A stretch of 64,000 nucleotides of DNA from Dermatemys mawii (taxonomy: Eukaryota; Chordata; Testudines; Dermatemydidae). Positions 41,207 through 52,800 of the stretch are shown here, in pieces. The notes below the pieces were generated by a model. It was not told the origin of the DNA. It saw only the letters and a program-made list of their open reading frames with translations, and did no database searches. Each line of letters begins with the position of its first letter. Positions within the stretch are counted from its first letter, which is position 1. A program made the position numbers and the translations under genes. The stretch is from contig ML677335.1 of assembly GCA_007922305.1 (NCBI GenBank), forward strand, positions 17,888,679-17,952,678. The letters run 5' to 3'.

Positions 41207-41964
41207 CAGGAGTGGGCAAATTTTTTGGCCCGAGGGCCACATTGGGGTTCAAAATTGTGTAGAGGGCTGGGTAGGGAAGGCTGTGCCTGCCCAAACAGCC
41301 TCTCCCCCTATCTGACTCCCACCCACTTCCTGCCCCCCTGACTGCCCTCCTCAGAACTCCCAACCCATCCAACCTCCTCCCCCCTGCTCCTTGTCCCTTG
41401 ATTGCACCCTCCAGAAACCCCTCCACTCTAACTGTCCCCCCAGGATCCCACCCCCTATCTAGGCCCCCCTGTTCTTTGTTCCCTGACTGCCCGCTCCCGA
41501 GAGCCCTCCACCCTAACCACCACCCACCCAGAACCCCACTCCCTATCTAAGTCCCCTTGCTCTTTGTTCACTGACTGCCCCCTTCTGAGACCCACTCACC
41601 CTAACCACCACCCCCAGGGACCCCAACCCCTATTTAATTCCCCCTGCTCTTTGTTCCCTGACTTCCCCCTCTCAAGACTCCCACACACACCCTAACCACC
41701 ACCCTTTGAGACCCCACCACCTAACCCCACCCCCCTTGCTTACCGTGCTCAGCCGGGCACTCTAGGCCAAGCACGGGGCCCTGTGGTTTCCTGCACTTGG
41801 CCCAGCCTGGGAGCGCAGACCCCATGGCACCCCGCACTTGGCCTGGCAACCTGATCTGGGAGCGCAGGGCCCATGGCCCTGCGCTCCCAGCCCAATCTCA
41901 TGGCCCGGATAAAAATGGCCGGTGGGCAGCATATGGCCCATGGGCCGTAGTTTGCCCACCCCTG
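41207..41964. mobile_element. 758-bp hAT MITE with C-rich minisatellite core
   Basis: Inverted ends CAGGAGTGGGCAAATTTTTT and TAGTTTGCCCACCCCTG define the element. The flanks TCCTAAGA (41199-41206) and TCCTTGGA (41965-41972) are an 8-bp duplication with two mismatches. The core at about 41330-41740 consists of four to five diverged units of about 90 bases with CCCTGTTCTTTGTTCCCTGA, CTGCCC, ACCCTAACCACCACCC and CCCCTATCTAA. No transposase. Confidence 0.82.
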
Positions 41965-41972
41965 TCCTTGGA

Positions 41973-43221
41973 GATCAGATCTGTGATACAGCTAAAGTGA
42001 TTTTAAAATCAAAGGGACTGTCAAGTGATAATAAAGAGCTGCTCATTCTGACATCTAAAACTGTAAGGCTATGGAAATACCTTTTCCTATCCTGACACAG
42101 CTGATGTTGACACCAAGTTAGAGAGGGAGAACTAATACATCTTGGGCCATTTCTGGAAAATGAGATGTGACATAAATCAAAGTGATTGATAACAAAAACA
42201 CCTTGGATTAAAAAAAAAAAAAGATTTTGAAAAAGGGAAGTGAATATTAGAGCTCATGGATGTGTGAAATGGAGAGGACTAGTTAGAGTGCAGCAGGGAA
42301 AGTACAAGCAGCATGCTCTGCAATCCTTCTACATACAGCTCTACTAATGAACTTCACTTGATAAATAAAACCCACCCTGGTTTTCTGGTCCTGACTCCCC
42401 ATACAGCTCCATCATTTACACCCGAGTCCTAACTTGAACTACTCAATCCAGTCCTATTACTGCCCCCAGCCCCAGCTCGACGTATGCACCTTGGTCCTGA
42501 TTTGCACTGGGGTCTGTCTTGAATGGTTAATTGTGGACAACTGTCACTTAAGGACTAAGCTGAGAGATAGGCAAACTCATTCTATTTGTGGTCTACATTA
42601 CATTTTAGTCTCCTCTTTAGAGGTTAGAAATAATCCAAATAATGATTGTAATAATTATCAGCTAAATCAGTATCATCTGTAATCCAGAAGAGAAAGAGTT
42701 TGACACCAAAGATGTCCATTCTGGTAATCTTTGTCTAAATCTGGGAAAGGTGTTCAGTTAACTGCTTTTTTATTTCTATTTTCACACTCAAAATATATTT
42801 TTAGGAACATGTGCATGCCCCAAATGATTTTCCCTGTGTTCACCTGGGTTCTGCTACCTTGATGAATATTTAACAGAGAACATCTGAAAGCATTCCAGCA
42901 GCAAAGTAAAAGAACTGACAGAAAAGTGAGCAGACAGTTGCTGATGCAAAGAAACTGCTCCTAATAATGTACAACGTTGTTTGTAAATATTACCAAGCTG
43001 TTTCATTTGAATGGCTTTTTAAGAGTATGCTAACTAGAAATGAACAAAACCTTTAATTGTTGCACAGGTGTTTCATGATGGTGCTATGCTGCAGAGTTCC
43101 AGATCAAATATGGAAAATACAAGTAATAGTGCTTGTACCTTAATAAACACACTTTCTCCACACAACACAATGGGATATAAAAATCAGCAAAACAAATTAA
43201 CAAACATGGTGACAGACAGAT
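41973..43221. other. Intergenic DNA, no gene seen
   Basis: AT-rich with short frames only. A poly-A tract lies at about 42210-42221. No transposon ends are clear. Confidence 0.4.
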
Positions 43222-44240
43222 TGTGATGGGGTGTATACTGACAGAGAAAGAGTTAACTGAAGCTGGCATGCTCAATTAGGGAACCTGGTTACACCTGTAG
43301 GGTAGGCCAGGCCCAATTAAAGATGAGTTCCAGCTGAAGAAGCAATTAAGTGGTTACTATAGAGAAAGGAAGATGGTGTACCCTCATTGTGTGGTGGTAG
43401 AAAAAGATTATAGTCTAGTTGCAGGTTGTAGGGAGGCTAGAAGGATTGTAGCAGAAGCTCAGGGAAATAGTTTTAGAATTGTCTTTGTGGTAAAGAACCC
43501 TGGCAAAAGGTTAAGAAAGATATGGAGAAGTCCCTAGAATGATGCAAGCTTCAGTGATGAGCTTTGATGAAAGGGTAGACTCATGACTTCCAGGAAGGTG
43601 CTTGCTGAACACCAGACCAGAACAGAAAGGGATGGAAAAATTTTGCCTGAGAAGGGTAGAAGTGGCTTGAATTTGTCTTTGATGGAGATTTATTAGGGGA
43701 CTTAAATGGGGAGCCCTGGGACCACTCCTGCCCTGAGACAAGGGTAACATTTAATAGGCTAAGAGGATAACAAAGATTGGGTTGGGGGGGTTGAAATAAA
43801 TACAGCTATGTACTTGTGCTAGGAAGAAGAGGCCTACGGACAGGCTGAAGAAGGTCAAAGTCCACAGAGTATATATAGTACTTGTCTGTCTAGGGCAGAC
43901 TGTACCAGAGTTAAAACCTAGGGGAACGGTAGGGCCTGGATTACACTATAGGAGCCCTGATAAAGGTGATGGAAAGACCCTGGAGAACAGGATTGGAATG
44001 ACTAGTGAGTATGGACTTGGATTAAGGATTGGCTGTGAGGCTTTTGTTTGTGGGACTCTTATCCTTGAAAGGGTGAGACTCTCTGAAATATCTTGGCTGA
44101 AGGCTGAGTAATGAGAAGATGCTGACCCCCACAGCATTGGCATGAATTAGTAGGAGGCAGAAGCTGAAGAGAGCCTGCTGTGCTATCACCAGCTAGGGGG
44201 GAGTGTGGGAGGTGCTGACTGGTGAGTGCTCTGACAGACA
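43222..44240 (+). repeat. LTR-like block
   Basis: It opens with TTGTGATGGGGTGTATACTG, the same TGT.ATGGGGTG word that opens the minus-strand block ending at 23766. A G-rich body follows, with TATA-like GAGTATATATAGTAC at about 43867. The right limit near AGTGCTCTGACAGACAAA is a guess. No protein-coding interior, so a solo LTR is the simplest view. Confidence 0.4.
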
Positions 44241-44998
44241 AATTTCAGTCACTAGTTTTGTCTAAAAAGCATTCTTTTGGCTCTGATTTATCACCTTTTC
44301 CCCAGGGATGTGCAGTGTAATCCTTATCCTGACAAAATTATAGGTTCTAAAAAATGATTTCCTGTATCTTCCCAATTTAAAGGGACTGGAGTATATGCAG
44401 ATGTACAAATATTGCAATAAGGTAATATGGGCATCAGTGTGATGGGATGTCTATAGATTTTGCATCTATATACAGCTCTAAAGTCATCTTAAATTCTTCA
44501 TGTAATGTGTTCTGCAAGCTGCACAAATTAACATGTTACCCACAAGTTTAATCAATTTTATCCTCTGTAACAAAGCAGATTTGAAATGAATGGAGTTGAA
44601 GAAATTTGTCTAAAGCTATTGTAAACTGAACGAGGAAAACAAAACTAGCTGTGGATATCTTATAAAATGACAAACTAAATGTAAATGATAGCTCTAACAC
44701 CACCTATATCTTAGCATTTAACAGCTATAAACCTATAATTAGTTCTAACTGCTAATTAAGAATGTGTATACACATATGTAGGAGACACAGTAAGAGCTTG
44801 TTTTTATATCTGTCCCATAGTGAAGCAAGTTTTCTTTTTGAAAATACTACCTATAGGGTGCAAATTTAAATGTTGATTCAGTTTAAAACTAATGTTTTAA
44901 ACCCAGATACATGTCTGGATAGGAAATGCTATTTAAGAAGTTCCTGGTTATGGCAATTGTTCACTACTAGCACATACTTAGTATCATGTTGTCTCTCC

Positions 44999-45300
44999 CA
45001 GGGCTGGCCTACACTGGGAGGAGGGAGGATCAACCTAACATACGCAACTTTAGCTACGTGAAAAGCATACCTGAAGTCAAAGTATCTTAGGTCGACTTAC
45101 CTGGCTGTCCACATAGCAGCAAGTCAACTGCTGCCGCTCCTCCATCAACTCCACTTCCTTCTCCTGCAGAGGCAGAGTTCCAGAGTTAATGGCGAGCGCA
45201 TTTAAGGATCAATTTATTGCGTCTCATCTAGACACGATAAATCAATCCCTGATACATCGAACACTACCTGCTGATCCAGCAGGTAGTATAGATATACCCT
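44999..45300 (-). mobile_element. hAT-like MITE, family of 17936
   Basis: The right end GTATAGATATACCCT is the inverse of AGGGTATATCTATAC, and the left end GGGCTGGCCTACACTG is a decayed partner. Internal blocks such as CTTAGGTCGACTTACCTGGC and GATCAATTTATTGCGTCTCA match 17936-18180 in reverse. No flanking duplication was found. Confidence 0.65.
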
Positions 45301-45809
45301 CAGAGTATCCCATTCAGTATTTGGCCACATAATTTGGATGCTTTTTAAAAATGTTTGTCTATCATGAGGGAAAATTTTCATTGATGAATAGGAGTTCTTT
45401 CTGTGAAGATCTTTACAGCTATTTGTCCTTCTTAGAATCCCATCAAAGACATTGATGGAGAGGCCTGTTTTTATTACATATTCCATAGTTGAAGAGTTAC
45501 ATGCTCTTAGGGGCTTTGTTCTTCTAACAATGGCTTAGGTGGGAAGTGGTGGCAGAGCTCTTTTGAAAAACTGGCCATAAAATAGGAGCTGCTTAGTGCT
45601 GAGCCCTCTTGCATATCTGGCCCTTATTTAGATGCCTAAATGGGAGAAGATCTGTTTTAAAAATCCGGATGCAACTGTGTGTGCTGACTTGGTACTTGAA
45701 AATCTGACCCTATATCGGTTCCTATGAAGTGTTGACTTTTATGAGAACACCTCATTTGAACATCTTAAATACAGTGGTGGTCATGAACAAAGAAGCTTTA
45801 CAAAGTACT

Positions 45810-46280
45810 TGTCATTTTCATCCAGTAGTCATAGGCAGTGAGTTATATGGGCCCATGCTGCCTGTGCTCCACGAATATTTAGGGATATGGCCCTGGATCC
45901 ACCAATGTTTGGGCTCACTGTGGTTTGAGGGTCTCTGCGCTTCAGGTGAATGCGGGATCCAGGGAGGTTTGGAGGGTTAGTGAGGGGCCTGGTGCCGGCA
46001 GCAGCGAGCAAGCCTGCCCTGCTCCCTGCTCACTTGAGGGAGGAGGTGGAAGCCGGAAAGGGTCGGGGGCTTGGGGAAGGAGTGGAATGGGAGTGGGGAA
46101 GGGGAAGAGGTAGGGTGGGGCCAGGTTGCTCGCTGATGCCTGTGCCAGGCCCCCTGCTAACTCTCCAGGCCATCCTGGACCCCATGTCCCTCTGAAGCAT
46201 GGTGCCTAAGGGGGTTGTCCCAGTCTGTGCTATGGATGGGATGGCTCTGCTTGGACCAGTTTTGGGCATCACTGAAAATT
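45810..46280. other. GC-rich intergenic block, probable repeat
   Basis: This block differs in composition from its AT-rich surroundings and produces overlapping frames on both strands, none of which looks like a protein. It includes a G/A-rich segment at about 46040-46115. Probably part of an interspersed repeat, but no ends are visible. Confidence 0.35.
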
Positions 46281-49200
46281 ATACAAACCTATTTGCCTTT
46301 TAAAAACAGCAAAAACACTTTAGTTTGCAATTTGAAGGGTTCTTCCAGAAAACATCTCAAAAGTTTTTGGAGTACAAGTTCTCTCTCTCTATTGTACCTT
46401 TCCTGTGGCCAAATCTAGCTGTCAAACATTTTTTCTCTAACTTGCTGCCAGAGGATTTTTATGTTAAGTTACAGCCCACAGTACAACTTTATAGACTAGT
46501 TATAGGCCCATGACAATAGGGGTCACACAATGAAAATGTTGTCAGAATGCAGACTTTTTACACAAAAAGGGTAAGAGAAGTAGTTTTGAATGTCATGGAA
46601 AGATGAGCATGAAGAAACACTATTAAAAAGCTGAAGTGACTCTAACTGTTCTGCACTGCATTAAAAGTCAGATCTCATTAAAATTATACAGGAGGAAGTA
46701 TTGGAGATGGGCATAACTTGTCAATTTACTTGGTAGAAATGCTGTCTGGGATGGCCCTCAACTTTCTAAAATTGGAGCTTTATAATAATACCTACTTTCT
46801 TCATGATCAAACCACCTATTTGGCAGTAGTCCAGGCAATTAAATACTGCAGTTATATTGGACAAAATACTTCTGCTCTAGCCCTAAAATTCAGATGTGCC
46901 TATAATATTGTTTTTAAAGCTACCTGAAGTTTGATGTGATTACCGTATTCTTTTGGGTATCTATTAGTTGGCCTTTTCTGAAAGAAGCATGGGTGATCTT
47001 GAGTCTGCTCAAGGCCAGGTGTCCCCCTGTTAAATTTCACCTACCATGAGAGAGAGAGGTGTATTACACAGAGCATGTCAAAGTGCCTGGGCAATGGTCC
47101 AAATTCCATCTACAAAGATGTGATTGTATTTCTGGGCTAGTTTACCTTACCTCATGTCAGCCCTCACTGTTTCTCATGGTGTGGGTTTTTCAAGGTGTGA
47201 TGTTCCCTGAGATTGTCAACACTCAGATAAATCTTGCTACTCTCTTTTCTCACCAGTCAGAGGAAGAAGGTTTGTGATTAAGTTGGTGTCAGCTCTTTGT
47301 CTCCACCAGTGTATTAGTCACACAAGCAATTTACTATGGGTTATGCCAACCCTTCTTTTGCCTTGCAGGTCAGCAATGCCCATACTCAGTCCCCAAACCG
47401 CTTTGAAATGTGTTCCTGTGGTGCCAGCCCCTTAGCCACTGAACACTCACATTAACCGAAGATGTGCTGTCCCCAAGGGAACAGTGTGTGCACCAGCTTG
47501 ACTTATTCAGCTCAGGGTCAGCTCCTTGCATAATACCTCTGCACTGAGATTTTTAGTGGAAGTATTAGGTTTATTATCAAAGGGTTGAGTCAAAAGACAG
47601 TGAGCAAGGGAAATGGACATCCAAGGGTTACATGAAACACAATCATAACATCATTTCTAGAGCCTAAACTTAGCAGGCTAACCTTGTGTTTAAAAGTTTC
47701 TCACCCCAAATGTGCTTTGAGTGTGGTTGAGATCCTATTTTCACTAATGTAATCAGGTAGTGTGATTTACTACTTAGGTGCAGGATGCAGGGGTCTCATC
47801 TTTGCCTTCTTATGTTCCCCAACATCTGTTCTCTGTATCTGAGTCAAGACGGCCCTCTTCCTCTGCTGCACCCTTTCATAGCATCTTCCTGCTGACTTTG
47901 TATGTGAATGAGTCCTCAGCCCCCCATAACTTTTGTTAACTTACAATGCTTCACTTGCATGCAGATAGACAGGTGAATATACCTTTTTCTGGTAGAAAAC
48001 TCTTTAAGTCTGCCTTGATACAGACTTTAGTATGTATACACTTCACAATGACATTAGTGACCAGGATTTAAATAAGGCTTCACATAGTCTTTTTTGGTGA
48101 ACCAGAACATACATATCAGTATCAGGATATTCTTGTAATTCCCTTGCCAGTTGGCATTGAGCTTTGTCTGACTGTCTTACCAGAAAGCCAAGAGCTTTAC
48201 TAATCAGCATCTCACTGAGTTAGAGTGGGCTAAATTCTAGACATCTTAGTTATTATCTAGATCCCAGACAAGATTGGACATTAGGAAAGCTGAGACTGCA
48301 CTACATAGATCAGAGGACACAGAAAGAGGTTAACACAACACTACATTTCTCTAACAGCAGCCTCCCATATTCGGTGAACAGGAGATGTGATAGACTAGAA
48401 CACTGCAGTACTTCACACAAGTGGAGAAAGAGCAATTGTCCAGCACAACCCTTTTCTCCTTCTCAGGGAAGCATGAAATTATGTGGGTGCATTTCTTTCT
48501 ATCCCAATTAGAAACCATCACTCAGTGTCTAAGGCAGTTGGCTCATCTGGTAGGTAAATCTTTTAGTTGTCCCAGGGGAATGGCTAAGAACTGAATGGAC
48601 CAGGCAACTGAGTTACCATAGACATGATCACATCAGAAATAGTTTGAAGCACACTGGGTAAGGTAGTGCATGAAACTCGCAAGGTCACTGCCTGTGTCTG
48701 TATTTGACATAGATAATTAGGAGTACATTTTTCATTAGTAGCAGGCTGGTATCTTTTAGTCACTACATGACTTCAGGGGGCACTGGGGGAGGTGAGGGTT
48801 TTCAGCACCTCTCAGATCAGACTTGAAAGAAAAAGTGGAAAAAAATCACCAAATAATATTCACCATGGGCCTAACTAAAGCAGCAATAGTGTAGCCCAAG
48901 ATTTGGTGTGCTTCAGCAGGAGCCCCAGGAACCACAGTTGTGGACAAACTGTGGTATTTGGGGAGAACTTCCTGGTTCATGCCAGGATGTACTCTCTGTC
49001 CTCCCTGCAGGAAGTTTCAGCACTGAGTGAGCAGGAGCAGGTAGAAGGCAAGCAAAGGAGGAGGCTGCTGGACTGTAATCTTGTTCCATGTTCTTTATGG
49101 AATTAAAGGCTTGGCCCTGGTTTCTCTGAGTGAGTCTGGTGTGAGGTGAACACACACGCACACAATGCAGAGCACACAAGAGCCTCAGACCCGGTTTCCC

Positions 49201-49496
49201 AAAGTTGTATAAAAAGTTTCAAGGCAGGCTTCCCCTATCTTGAACAACCTCACACTGGGTCAGTGAACAGGAGAGGTGACTACAATAGTACGGGTGTGGT
49301 GGGGCTACTGGAGAGGAGAGAGAGGTCTCAGACAGGAGTCTGCCATAATGTAGCTCTGTGCACTCGGTGCATGGGGATTGCCTTTAGCACTGCCAGTATT
49401 GTTGAGTGCTCCAGAATGGGCATGGAAGAATGGAGCTGGAGTACATTGCAGTGCTACCCTGTATGGTGCAGAGCAGGTGTTTGAGAGTGACAATAA
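46281..49496. other. Intergenic DNA, no gene seen
   Basis: The frames are short and unrecognised. I could not identify ends of a transposon or an RNA gene in this stretch. Confidence 0.35.
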
Positions 49497-49745
49497 GGGC
49501 TTGTCTACAGTGGCACCTTACAGCGCTGCAACTATCTCACTCAGGGGTGTGAAAAAACATACCTCTGAGTGCAGCAAGTTTCCGTGTTGTAAGCGCCAGT
49601 GGAGACAGTGCCTTCTGTGGAGGTGTTTGGGGTTTTTTTTAAGAGCGCTGGGAGAGCTCTCTCCCACCCGTCTGTCGTGACTACATAAGCCATGTTGAAG
49701 CGCTGCTGTGCCAGCACTTTAGAGTTGCCAGTATAGACTACACCT
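49497..49745. mobile_element. hAT-like MITE, about 250 bp
   Basis: The left end GGGCTTGTCTACAGTGGCA and right end TTGCCAGTATAGACTACACC are imperfect inverted repeats. The interior carries palindromic AGCGCTGGGAGAGCTCTCTC and several GCGCTG words. The flanks (GAGAGTGA left, GAGAGTAT right) are only partly alike, so the duplication is not secure. Confidence 0.65.
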
Positions 49746-50834
49746 GAGAGTATGACACTTCTTCCCTAAAGGTTTTGTAAGGACCGTTAGCAAGCATGCT
49801 CCCCACAACCAGCTCTGAAGCACTGAGGGGAAACTTGCTCCTGTTTTGAAGCTGCTATGCTGGCACAAAGAGGTTACACATCAGCAGTCACGTTTCCGTG
49901 GGGGAATCCTCGCAGCATAAGGTCCTCCTTGGCAGGTGCAGGGCTGTCTTAGACAACTACACCTCTCCTTGCAGGAGCCTTTGGTACAGGCTGTGGCTGA
50001 ACTTTCCTTATGCCTGTGCTATTCCTAAATGCAATTTAGAGTAGGCCTGAGGACTGCCCTAAATTGTCAGGACCCAAACGCAGTTCCTTCCAACTCAGCC
50101 CCAGCATTGACCCAACAACTAATCCCTCCCCAAATCTGCTTGTCTCTGTTAGGAAACTGGCATGTGTTCTACCACTGCTTTGCTTTCAGGAGTCATAATC
50201 TACCCAGAATTAGTTAAAATAGGATTAATTTTCCGAGTAGTGGGCAGGAATTTAGCTATGTGACTCCCACTGATTAAAATCTCTGTACCACTTTGAAATT
50301 TACTCCATAATAGTCTGGTAAGTGAGCCAGACTTTCTTCTACACATTAACTTAATCAGCCTTTTAGTTATCTTACTGATGCATGCATTTGACAAGAAACT
50401 CTTTAGCTAGAGTTTTATTTTATCACTTTTGGTGGTTCCTGTAAAAAAAAAAAATTTTTAAAACTATTTCAGTTCACACTTTGTTCCCAAGGATATTGAA
50501 TATTTGTTTCTATTCCTTGCTGGCATTCTAGTCTGATGGGTGACCTGGTTGGATTTAATGAAGTTTAATGGACATTTAGGGCCTGTTAGAAGATAAAATA
50601 TTTCTTCTAAAGGTTGAATCCACTGTCTGCTTTCTGTTCTTCCATTCCAATGATTAATGGTTCTATTAATCTTACCTTTGGACTGTCAAAGCTGACTGAC
50701 TTCAACATCTGATTATGCCTTTGTAAGTCCTTAGGTTCAGTCTAACCTTCTCAGGACTGATCTATGCTTACAAATTAAATCAGCCTAGCTACATTCCCAA
50801 GGGCCGTGAAAAATTTGATGCCCTGTATGACATA
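49746..50834. other. Intergenic DNA, no gene seen
   Basis: No recognisable protein, RNA gene or element ends. A poly-A tract lies at about 50443-50454. Confidence 0.35.
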
Positions 50835-51192
50835 GGCCTTAACTACACTACAAAGTTGGGGTGATAAAAATCACCTTGTTTCTTCTTATGAATGCATCTA
50901 CATTCAAATTTATCTCTGAGACAGTGACACCACCACCCTAAACTGCATTGAGCCATGGCTGAAGTACTGTGGTTGATACAGTGCAAGTGTAGACATTGCA
51001 TGACCTGTGTCAACATTAACAGTCCTCCATCAGTTGTCCCACAATCCCCAAAAGTGACCACTTTGATTACAACTGTGAACATTACTATTGCCTGGGGTCT
51101 CAGATTGGAAGCTGTCCCCCTACCCCTTAAAAGCCACGAGTATTTCTGAAATGCCTTCTCCTGTTTGCCCAGTTTGGTGAGCACACTTAGCA

Positions 51193-51315
51193 TAGGGTTA
51201 CCAGTTTTGGTTGGATGTATTCCTGTAGATTTAATCACATGACATAATCTTTAATTACAGATTAATCTTTAATTCATGGAGACTCCAGACCAATCCTGGA
51301 GCGTTGGCAATCCGA
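51193..51315. mobile_element. 123-bp MITE nested in the Harbinger-type relic
   Basis: Ends TAGGGTTACCAGTTTTGG and TGGAGCGTTGGCAATCCGA are inverted repeats with several mismatches. An exact 8-bp duplication ACTTAGCA lies at 51185-51192 and 51316-51323. An internal palindrome-like run AATCTTTAATTACAGATTAA precedes the right arm. The 8-bp TSD suggests hAT. Confidence 0.82.
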
Positions 51316-51340
51316 ACTTAGCAGCACTGCCCATCTGACT

Positions 51341-51775
51341 GTGCTGGCTACATGCTGTAGATGTGCTCCTACCTGGATTAGTCAGGTAGCATTGGATCTC
51401 TTGAGCCTGTGGGGAGAAGAGGCTGTGCAGGCACAGCTATGGAGCAATCATAGAAACATGGACATCAATGAGCATATTACACAGGAGATGCAGCTGAAGG
51501 CGAATGACAGGGATCAGCAGCAATGCACTGTGAAAACAAAGGAACTGTAGCAGGCATACCACAAACTCAGGGAGGCCAACAACAGATCTGGTGCACCATA
51601 GAACTGCTGCTCTTCTAAGTTGCATGCCATACTTGGCAGAGACCCTACCAGCACCTCACAGACCACTGTGGATACTTCAGTGGAGCCTGAGACAGACACC
51701 TCTGCTGGGAGGAGCCAGGAGGAGGGACGTGTGGTGATTGGGGTGGAGAAGCCCAGCTATACTGTGGGGCAGGGT
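51341..51775 (+). pseudogene. Myb/SANT-like DNA-binding protein relic
   Basis: The first frame encodes TWISQVALDLLSLWGEEAVQ and then, after about 20 residues, MQLKANDRDQQQCTVKTKEL before a stop at 51548-51550. The reading continues past the stop with QAYHKLREANNRSGAP, and after another stop with KLHAILGRDPTSTSQTTVDT. The pattern (W..., D.L..WGEE.VQ.QL, RD..QC..K.KEL..AYHK.R..N..SG) is the Myb/SANT-like trihelix domain of Harbinger-derived proteins. At least two stops make it non-functional. It is unrelated to MINPP1. Confidence 0.7.
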
Positions 51776-51930
51776 CTTTTGAGGGCTCCTTTGTAGTCTA
51801 GCCATTCTGAGCAGCTGAGCATGGAGGAGCCCAATCCAGGGAAGGAACCCACATATGTGCATATTATCCCTTAAAATGATTAAATGTGAAGATGGTGTCC
51901 TGTCCACCTCCACGTTAACAGGACACATGT

Positions 51931-52800
51931 ATCTGAGAAGAGGTAGAGATAGTTATCTGGTTTTCATTCCCCTGTAGAATTTGTTTACACTTGCTTATGC
52001 TGCCTGTTTCTTATTCATAATCTTACCTGAAAGTGAGAATAGACATTACAATGGCAGGTTTGTAGCTGGTGTTGCAAGGTATTTACATGATAGATTTGCT
52101 AAGCATTCATATATCCCTTCATGCTTCAGCTACCGTTTCAGAGGAAATGCTGATGCTTGTTTTTAAAGAAAGTGTTTAATTAAATTTGACTGAACTCCTT
52201 GAGGGAACAACTGTATGTCTCCTGCTCAGATTGCTCTGTGGTTTTACACGCATTCTGCCATTTATTTCATGTTACGGCAATCTCACATGACAACACAGCA
52301 CAAGTCTTTCTGAGGCAGCATAGAGCTGCTTTCCATGAGGAGCTGGGTGAGTCCAGTTGGGAGGAGAGAGCTAAAGGAGAAGAAGATGGGAAGTCCCTTC
52401 TCTCTGTGAAGCAGCCTGTGAGAAAACTGAAGAGGAGATAGCCAGCTCCCAGAGAGAAGTGGAAAACTGACTGGAGATGGGGCAGTGGGCAGCCAAGATG
52501 CAGCCTGCTTGAACCTGTGAGTGAGGGGAGAAGTGTGTCATCCCCTGGACAGTGGGGGTTGTTGGAAGTACAAGAGTCTGGGGTGAGGCATGGAGGAAAG
52601 ACTATAGCAGTTGAGACGCACCTGTGAGGAAAAGGTGGCCTGCCAAGCCTAGCTGGGCTGCAGATCTGGCTTTGGTCAAGTTCATGCCAATAAACAGAGG
52701 AAGCTAAAAGAAGGTGGGGAAAGTGAGGCAAAAAGTTCTGCAATGAACTTGAGGCTGATGCACCCCTAAGCCCCCCCACATTGAAATCTAATAGAATCTG
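51931..52800. other. Probable repeat DNA, no gene seen
   Basis: The minus-strand 170-codon frame at 52267-52779 and its plus-strand counterpart have no recognisable domain. The G-rich half from about 52335 resembles LTR-like DNA such as 1-670. No ends are clear. Confidence 0.35.

Larger units (their letters stand above)
50835..51930 (+). mobile_element. Harbinger-type transposon relic carrying a Myb/SANT-like ORF
   Basis: The left part (about 50835-51192) is non-coding in plus sense, and the part after 51324 encodes a degraded Myb/SANT-like DNA-binding protein. The 123-bp MITE at 51193-51315 separates them. Removing the MITE and one copy of its duplication leaves continuous sequence. PIF/Harbinger transposons encode a transposase and such a Myb-like partner; only the latter is seen. 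The outer limits are uncertain. Confidence 0.5.

Noticed and set aside
50843..51238. 131-codon minus-strand frame
   Set aside because: It spans the non-coding left part of a transposon relic and crosses the boundary of a MITE with an exact TSD, so it cannot be an old gene.
52267..52779. 170-codon minus-strand frame
   Set aside because: The sequence is serine- and proline-rich with no domain, and lies in GC-rich repeat-like DNA.
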